Positions 57,279 through 64,000 of a DNA stretch of 64,000 nucleotides are shown here, piece by piece. The notes under the pieces were generated by a model. It was not told the DNA's origin. It worked only from the letters and a program-made list of their open reading frames with translations, and made no database searches. This DNA is from Hawksworthiomyces lignivorus (taxonomy: Eukaryota; Ascomycota; Sordariomycetes; Ophiostomatales; Ophiostomataceae): contig NTMA01000010.1 of NCBI GenBank assembly GCA_002917075.1, positions 1 to 64,000 of the forward strand, read 5' to 3'. How positions within the stretch are numbered: the first letter of the stretch is position 1; the number at the start of each line of letters is the position of its first letter. The translations under genes were made by a program, and so were the position numbers.

Positions 57279-57711
57279 CGTATACGTTTGGGTCTCAGCA
57301 GGTGTGATAAATTTGGGTTGTATCCGTTATCTTTGGTAGGCATGATTGCACACGTATTTATTATGTTTTGAAACAAAGGCGGTTTGTTTGCCAACTTATC
57401 ATCTAACCCTAATAAGTTTATCTTGAATGTCTTGCTTTTCCTCTTCGGTCGTAGTGTGCTTGGGGTCTAGTCTTTCGGGACAAACGTTAGGTTGTAGGCA
57501 AGCCCCGCTTCCATTCGGCATTTCGGAAGTTCGAGATAGACCCGTCTTTGTCCTGGTTTCTACCATATATCAGGACGGATCGGCCGTTTTGGATTGCGCA
57601 GAGGTTTTGCACGGACCGAAACATCGTTGTTTCGTCAAATGTGTGCCCGAAACGCCGCCAACTTATTTCCAATGAGTTCTCCACGCGAAAGACAACGCGT
57701 TCGCCCGACGA
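57279..57711. promoter_or_regulatory. Bidirectional promoter, amidase/regulator
   Basis: Separates the divergent amidase and regulator genes. Contains several CGG/CCG triplets (for example near 57435-57470 and 57590-57660), possible half-sites for the Zn2Cys6 protein encoded next door. Binding is inference. Confidence 0.4.
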
Positions 57712-59943
57712 GTGGGTCCTAACATCTCCTCTCTCCTGCCACACAAAGCAATTACTGATAGCGTTCAAGAGAGGGCATGTATGGATTGTCACGCACGTAA
57801 AGTTAGATGCGACGGTGCCGTGAATGGATTTCCGTGCAGCAACTGCAGGTCCGCACAAGTGGATTGCATGGTTGCTGAGCGGCGCAAGAGAAAACGAGCC
57901 TCGACGAGCACTAGTTTGACACAACCTGGCGGCAGCCCGCGTGCCAGAGTTCAAAGTGTCCTAGAGGCAAGTAGCTGCAGCAATGAGCAAGCGGCCAACG
58001 TTATTAGTATAGCCCAGATTGCGAATAACGATTCCTTAGTAGAGAATACTTCGGAACAAACATCTGTCGAATATGCAGGCGAGTGCGAGCTTGCCAAAGA
58101 ACACTTGGTTGAGTTCTTCAATCAAGATCTAAAACACAATCCCATCAAGGCTCGGTCAACTTATGTTGGAAGCGAACTATCAAATTTAAACTACCTGACT
58201 CGACAGCGATCTGCTGACCAACATGTGTATCATTACCCTTGCTCGAACGTTTATGTTCCGCGAGTCTTCAGAAATTCGCAGTCTATTGCGACTCCAAACT
58301 TGATACCCAAGGATGCTTTTGTTCTCCCCCCTAGACATGTTTCGGATGTGCTCGTCTCCGAATATTTTGATTACATCCATCCGGGCTTTCCCATCATTGA
58401 CCGAACCCGGTTTCTTGATCAATATCACGACCAGCATTCCTCGCCATCGATTCTTCTCTTACAATCAATCTGCCTAGCTGCTAGCCATGTAACAAGGAGT
58501 TTCAAAAATAATCAGGACTTGAAGGTCGCATTTTTTCGGCGTGCTAGGGCTTTGCTTGATGGTCGGTATGAAGAAGACAGGATGCATGTTGTTCAAGCTG
58601 CTATGCTGCTTACATGGTTCTCGGACGGAGGCGACGATATATGTGCAAATGCTTGGTGGTGGGTTGGCATCGCCACTAAAACTGCAGTTGGCCTGGGAAG
58701 TAAGACTTTTATCCGCGAATGAAATTTTTGATCCGAGTATATGCTGACAGTTTTGCACGCTTCCAGTGCACCGCGATGTTCGTCCATCAAAAATGCCCTC
58801 CAATGACCAAAAAACGTGGAGGTTGATTTGGTGGTGTCTGGTACAGCTCGACTGCATGGTTTCAATTTGCTACGGGCGGCCACAGTCTATGTAAGTTTTA
58901 AATATACGCATGCATTTAATACTGGAAAAAACTAACAAAATAGAAATCTCGACGATTGCGATGTTCCGCCTCTATGCCTTGATGACTTTGATTCTTCCAT
59001 TGATCCTAGAGCGGCAAATTATGTCATACATCACGCCAGTCTTTGTGCTATCGTCTCAGATATGGTCCGGGTACACTTCTCAGTGAAAGCCCGAAAAAAT
59101 TCTGAAAACAGGCAGAGTGTTTTTGACGTTATTGACGCTGCACTGGCAGAGTGGCTAGGAAGTTTACCACCTGACTTTCGTGAGCATTCAAGAGAAGCAC
59201 TTGCCGAGTGGGATCGCTGGTCGCCATTCTTGCACCTCACATACAACATGGTATTAATACAATTTCATCGACCACTTCGCGACTCAGCTGCACACCCATT
59301 ACAATCCACATCTTCTTACGACGAAGATATATGCGCAGATTCAGCATCTAACATCATCCGTATCTTTGACCAACTGGACCGACATTCAGCATTGCGCTAT
59401 TGCTGGTTTTGGTATCCAAATGCTCTCTTTACCGCCATGTTGGAGCTTCATGGACAACTCAAATGCCAAAACCCAATTCTCGCATTTCAGATAAGAGAGA
59501 AATACAACGCAGGACTTTTGTCACTTCGAAGACTCACGCGATATTGGCTCTATGCCACATCTATCCTCCGACTATTCCAATCAAATTCTCTGGAGACGTC
59601 GCGCAAGACGGCACCTACTCGGAAAAGTTCGGTATCTGCCGGAGAGCAGACACTTGTAGACCAACAGTCACCAACTGGAACGATTTCTTCTCTGAGTGCA
59701 ATATCTAATGGCACTGGCAGGGGAATTCCTCCTATTGTTGATGTAAGTCAATCGGAGCCCCAAGAGATGGACTGGGTCCGGCTTCTTCAATATGGTGACG
59801 CGTCCCACATCAATATGCACGTGGAGCGCAACCGCTGGCACAACAGCTTAAACGAATGGCAAACACTTTATTGGAGTGACCCACTGGCGAGCATTGACCT
59901 GGAAGGTAGTGTTGGAGGGTTTCAGTTTGATTGGCCATCTTAA
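57712..59943 (+). CDS. Zn2Cys6 transcription factor, probable cluster regulator
   Basis: Binuclear-zinc regulator, about 703 residues, exons 57712-58699, 58767-58890 and 58944-59943. The DNA-binding motif is ACMDCHARKVRC then DGAVNGFPCSNCRSAQVDC: C-x2-C-x6-C-x9-C-x2-C-x6-C. A basic linker (ERRKRKRAS) follows. The fungal-specific domain includes YFDYIHPGFPIIDRTRFL and WRLIWWCLVQLDCMVSICYG. The start is unresolved: the frame opens with GTG at 57712 and has no ATG before the zinc cluster. An ATG at 57672 (MSSPRERQRVRPT) would connect through a 37-base GTGGGT...AAAG intron, which is very short. Divergence from the amidase suggests it controls the 55-63 kb group. Confidence 0.87.
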
Positions 59944-60047
59944 CGAGATGTTTATTTTGTGAAATGCTTCTACCTGAACTCTATCAAAACGCCACGTACT
60001 TCATCTCTTGGCCTAATCTAGCATCTTTATTAGTCTTGAATAATATT

Positions 60048-60557
60048 CTACGCGATATCTGCTTTGCCTGAGGCGCTCGATCCTCCTTTCACTGCCGCAA
60101 TAGCTTCAATTTCAAATTTCAACTTAGGATTTCCCAATTTTGCAACCCCAATTAAAGCTGTGCCAGGCCTATGGCCTTCCAGAAACTTCAACAAAGCGTT
60201 GATGTGGATGGGGCGAATGGAAACGTCTATGGTTTGAAGACAACGCAATTAGAAATGTTTCGCTATATCAGCTTCAGAAATGTGTTCTTGCGTACCGTAG
60301 TCAACAATGTAATACGTCAATTTGATAATATCTTTTGGGCTAGCTCCTGCTTCTGCTAGAACCGCGCCTAGATTTTTGATGGCTGCATCAACCTGTTCTT
60401 CGTATGTTTCGGCAATAGTGCCTTCAGCATTCAGGGTCCCGATCTGCCCGGCGGTGACAATTATGTCAAATCCAGCCGGAATGACCAAGCCGTGTGAAAA
60501 GGGGCCACTAGGTGCCACAGAAGCTGGGTTCACCAAAGATAGAGCAGATTGGACCAT
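60048..60557 (-). CDS. RidA/YjgF-family deaminase
   Basis: Small trimeric RidA-type protein, 146 residues, exons 60557-60296 and 60226-60048. The GTACGC...CATAG intron is needed: reading through gives a stop after IAKHF, while splicing gives YYIVDYDVSIRPIHINALLK. Family blocks: PFSHGLVIPAGFDIIVTAGQ, EEQVDAAIKNLGAVLAEAGA, DIIKLTYYIVDY and GHRPGTALIGVAKL, whose Arg is the expected substrate-carboxylate ligand, then FEIEAIAAV. It hydrolyses reactive enamines/imines to ketones and ammonia; some relatives are 2-aminomuconate-type deaminases. The start at 60557 (MVQSALSLVNPASVAPSG) matches the family; an in-frame start 14 codons earlier would add a hydrophobic stretch. It ends 105 bases after the convergent regulator gene. 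Confidence 0.9.
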
Positions 60558-61045
60558 TTTGATAGCGGAAGCGTAAAAGAGTAATTTGGTTAATTTCAAA
60601 GACGTTTACTCTTCGAACATGTAGGTATGTAGTTGGCCTGTTATCAACCGGAACAATTTATCTTTTTAACTAGGAGTTTTCGTCCTAATTTGAATCGAAA
60701 TTGCAACTACTCTCACTTTCCTATCCGCCTAGTTCACTTCTTGACATTAGGGCGAGACGCCGAAACGCCGACTAGCGTCGCAAATCCCCGTATCTGAACC
60801 AATTTATCGGGTATCATTATTATCACAGAGGGGAAAAAATTTGGAACTAATATGCGGAGATTGTCTTACCCCAGACGAACAACAAATATCCGTGATCAAG
60901 ACGCTCGTGATGCTGGATATAAGATTTGCTGTTGTTCAGTTCGATATCGTGTCGAGAGGCGGCGCAGTCGAAAAGGCTGCAAAACATTTCCAGCAGACAC
61001 ATTATCATTAAACTGCAGACCAACGTTCCAAAAACGTATGCCACG
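60558..61045. other. Divergent promoter, RidA/permease
   Basis: Contains CCGAAACGCCG and CGCCTAG-type G/C patches near 60725-60780, in otherwise AT-rich DNA. Probably the shared promoter of the two divergent genes. Confidence 0.4.
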
Positions 61046-63053
61046 ATGGACTCTTCGGTTCAAGTCGATGCAAAATCTGCGGCTGGGGAGCTCGACGCAC
61101 CCAGTGTTGGCAGTGTGAACGTCATGCCAACGGCACCAACTACTAACAGCGAATTGATGGCTCTCATAGCACAAATCCCACCGGAAAGGCGTATCGAACT
61201 TGAGAAGACTCTAAAGCGGAAACTTGATTTGATTCTCTTTCCTCTGATGATGGCTTTCTACATTCTTAATTATTTGGTATGACCGCTCTGAAGACGAAGT
61301 ACTCTCATCACTTCTAATACAAGGGTATTTGTACAATGTAGGACCGGAATGCTCTCAGCTTTGCGAAGATCATCAATATCCAAAAGGATCTCAATCTCCA
61401 AGGCACCCAGTTGTACGTGTATCACCGAATATCTTTGAATAGCTAGATAGACTTGCTAACGATCTGTAGCGCAACTTGCCTCTCAATTCTCTATGTCGGA
61501 TACTGCTTAGTATGCTCATCCGTATTTACCAGTCTTGTTGTATATGTTGTACTAAGCTTCTCAGTTCCAAGTTCCATCCAACCTTATGTTATCTAAATCT
61601 AAGCCATCTTTGTATTTGGTATGAGCTGTCAGTCGCTATAAACAAAATGTTCAATATTCTAATTATGAGCAGCCTTTCTGGATGACAGTCTGGGGTGTCG
61701 TGTCTGCATGCACTGCAGCTGTGCATAATTACCATGGTCTGGTGACTGTTCGCTTCATCCTCGGCATTGTTGAAGCACCATTCTTTCCCGGTGCAATATT
61801 CCTTCTTTCTTCGTGGTACACACGGAAAGAGATGGCAATGAGATGTGCCCTGTTGTTTGGTGGAAATATGCTGAGCAACGGTAGGCTAATTTTCTATCAA
61901 TTGTCCATAGTTATATTACTAACCTTTATTTTGTTCGCAGCATTCGGCAGTTTAATCGCTCTAGGCGTCACACAGAATATGAATAATGTCCACGGTCTTG
62001 AATCATGGAGATGGCTATTCATCATCGAAGCAAGCATGACCATTGGTTTCGCAATTTTAAGCTCTTTTATGTTGCCAAACTACCCTCACAACACTCGTTG
62101 GATTCAGGGCGATTTACGTACAATCGCTATGTGGAGGTTGGTAGAAGATGTCGGAGAGGAAGATGATACCGAAAACGACAATGTAAGCATGTGGCAAGGC
62201 TTCGTAATGGCCATAAAGGACTACAAAACCTGGATTTTGGTTTGGAACCACATTTTTCTTACTGTTGGCGCCGGTATCGTTGTTTTCTATCCGACCGTCG
62301 TCGGTACTCTGGGATTTTCAACGAGTTCGTATTGACCTTCCATGAGTTGCAATGTCTGTTACAAGACGTGGGTTTTGATCTAACAATGTTTTTTTGAGTA
62401 GAGATCACATATGCTCTCGTCGTTCCACCTTACCTGCTCGGGTTTTGCACATCAGTTTATGGCTGCTATCACGCCGATAAGAAACAGGACCGTGTTTGGC
62501 ATATGATTGGAACTTTATGCGTCACTCTGGTTGGATTGATTATCCTCGCAAGCACTCTCAACACTGGCGCTCGATATTTCTCTCTTTTCCTCGTGACTTG
62601 CTTTGTATACGTTGCCTTTGATTGCAATCTAGCATGGTTCGTTATGATGTCTCCAGTTGCCCACCTTCTAACTTCTTCGAATTTGAACTCACAATAACAG
62701 GATCCAAAATTGCATTCCTCGCCCGGCACCGAAGCGCGCTGCCGCAATTGCTCTAGTTAACATGCTATCACAGCTTGGGTTAGTTAACACAATTTCCTTA
62801 TGAGCTGAAGATCGTCTGGCTAATTACAGTAATTAGAAATATTATTGCTAGTTACATCTATCCGGACAACCAGGCTCCACGTTACTGGATGGCTTGCACC
62901 GTCGAAGGCATTGCTCTTGTGTGCTCTATTGCTCTTACTCTAGTGTTCAGTTACATGTTGAGAAGAGAAAACCGGAAACTGGACGAACAAGCAGCCGCTC
63001 GCGGTGAAGAATTGGGTGATGCTCCTGCAAAGCCCTTTCGGTACATATACTAA
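61046..63053 (+). CDS. MFS transporter, Dal5/anion:cation symporter family
   Basis: Twelve-helix permease, 505 residues from nine exons: 61046-61276, 61342-61412, 61470-61509, 61565-61618, 61673-61880, 61941-62324, 62402-62636, 62701-62778 and 62837-63053. Every join keeps frame, including the GTTCGT donor inside a Trp codon at 62637. Family blocks: ILNYLDRNALSFAKI, DLNLQGTQFATCLSILYVGY, QVPSNLMLSK, RFILGIVEAPFFPGAIFLLS, CIPRPAPKRAAAIALVNMLS and IASYIYPDNQAPRYW. Such carriers import allantoate, nicotinate, cysteine-like or other carboxylates. Neighbours (amidase, RidA, regulator) suggest it imports the substrate of that pathway. No damage is seen. Confidence 0.92.
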
Positions 63054-64000
63054 GAACATGTTCGAATCGGTCATGCACGCGGCCATCAACACAACTCCAC
63101 TGCTATTGCCATGCTTCTTTAAATATCAACTATGAAGCTCTTACTAAAATTTTCAATAGCATGTATTAGTATCTAAAAATAAAAAATAGTATTTTTTCCT
63201 CTACACTCAAGCAAGCTCTTTCGTCCGCAACATCTCCATAGATTCGCTGTAGTTATTATTGCAACTTAGCTATATTAGCAGACTAGATGTCTAACTGCTT
63301 CTATTTTGGAAATGAATTAACTTTCAAGTGTGAAATTCTATTATATTTTCTGACTAAATATCGGTTCGTCATCCACACAATACCCGCAAAAAATTTGGCC
63401 ATATCCGGACAGCAATAAGATGGCAATGTGGCCACTGAGTTGTTATTCAAAACTTATGTAGTGTATACCGATTTCTTGCAAAACTATCCTACCTATTTTT
63501 TTTTTTGTCATGGCTAAGCCGTTACCTGCATCTAAAAGCCAATGGTTTGCTTTGTGATTTTTCAGTGCTTCAAGTATCCACTGCTTCATATGTCACGCGA
63601 TCGAGGCTATGACACATAATATTACCGCGCCGAATGATGCGCTATCTTTTAGGGCCTTTTCTGGCGAAAGAATGATAAGAGTATCAGCCGAAACACCGAT
63701 ATACTACTGAAACACCGAAACACCGAAGTGTCACTCCTTCATTCCAACCTTTTTCCTTATTCTCTTCCGAACCATACCATCAAATGATCTGGGCTTTCCA
63801 GGCTAGCGCCATGTATCCACCAATTTTGGTACAAGTTAACGTAGTTTGCTTATAATTTAAAGGACAGGCATTTCTGCTTTGGACAGCGCCTCTGTATTAG
63901 CTCTTCTCTCTGCAACGAAATTAGCTCGCCCGCTTCCTCTGGTGAAGTGTTATATGTACAAAAACATGGGTTCTTCGAAGACAGTCATCAAAACGCTGAA
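63054..64000. other. Intergenic, right edge
   Basis: AT-rich. A short imperfect tandem of GAAACACCGA units lies at 63690-63728. No gene seen before the window ends. Confidence 0.5.

Noticed and set aside
63690..63728. Short GAAACACCGA tandem as a CRISPR-like array
   Set aside because: Only about three imperfect ten-base units without spacers, and the genome is eukaryotic.

Overview
The window is nuclear DNA from a filamentous ascomycete (Pezizomycotina). Most genes carry short GT-AG introns of about 50-120 nt, and their products belong to families typical of moulds: Zn2Cys6 regulators, a HET-domain protein, Dal5-type permeases, a P450, a GH30 glycosidase, a Gas1/Egh16-like secreted protein and an alpha-arrestin. 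The secreted Gas1/Egh16-like gene hints at Sordariomycetes, but the sequence does not fix the species. Intergenic DNA is AT-rich and holds poly-A/T tracts, a decayed repeat family and broken genes whose stop codons are often explained by C-to-T changes. This is the look of an accessory, RIP-exposed (repeat-induced point mutation) region. All exon joins below were worked out by hand from splice signals and reading frame.

Layout. 0-10 kb: an aldo-keto reductase cut by the window edge, a frameshifted glyoxalase-fold gene, an alcohol dehydrogenase pseudogene, a repeat element, a GC-rich intact Gas1-like secreted protein gene, and a BAHD acyltransferase relic. 11-23 kb: a TauD-type dioxygenase, a Dal5-type permease, a short M24 peptidase, a CYP53-like P450 and a GH30 glycosidase. 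25-37 kb: an MFS relic, an alpha-arrestin head-to-head with a GPR1/FUN34 acetate-type transporter, a TPT/SLC35-type sugar-phosphate transporter, a GT92-like glycosyltransferase and a secreted SnoaL-like protein. 38-53 kb: an intronless phosphonoacetate hydrolase, a CE2-like esterase, a Zn2Cys6 regulator, a HET-domain protein, a 5-oxoprolinase fragment, a broken polytopic membrane-protein gene and a protoglobin. 54-63 kb: another repeat copy, then a compact group of amidase, Zn2Cys6 regulator, RidA-family protein and Dal5-type permease.

How genes may work together (inference). The last group has the parts of a catabolic cluster: import by the permease, hydrolysis by the amidase, clean-up of reactive enamine/imine intermediates by the RidA protein, and control by the divergently transcribed regulator. 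The TauD-type dioxygenase and the first Dal5-type permease are convergent neighbours and could handle one organic acid or sulfonate. The arrestin and the acetate-type transporter share one upstream region, which would fit an endocytic adaptor expressed with its cargo. No CRISPR, rRNA or convincing tRNA gene was found.
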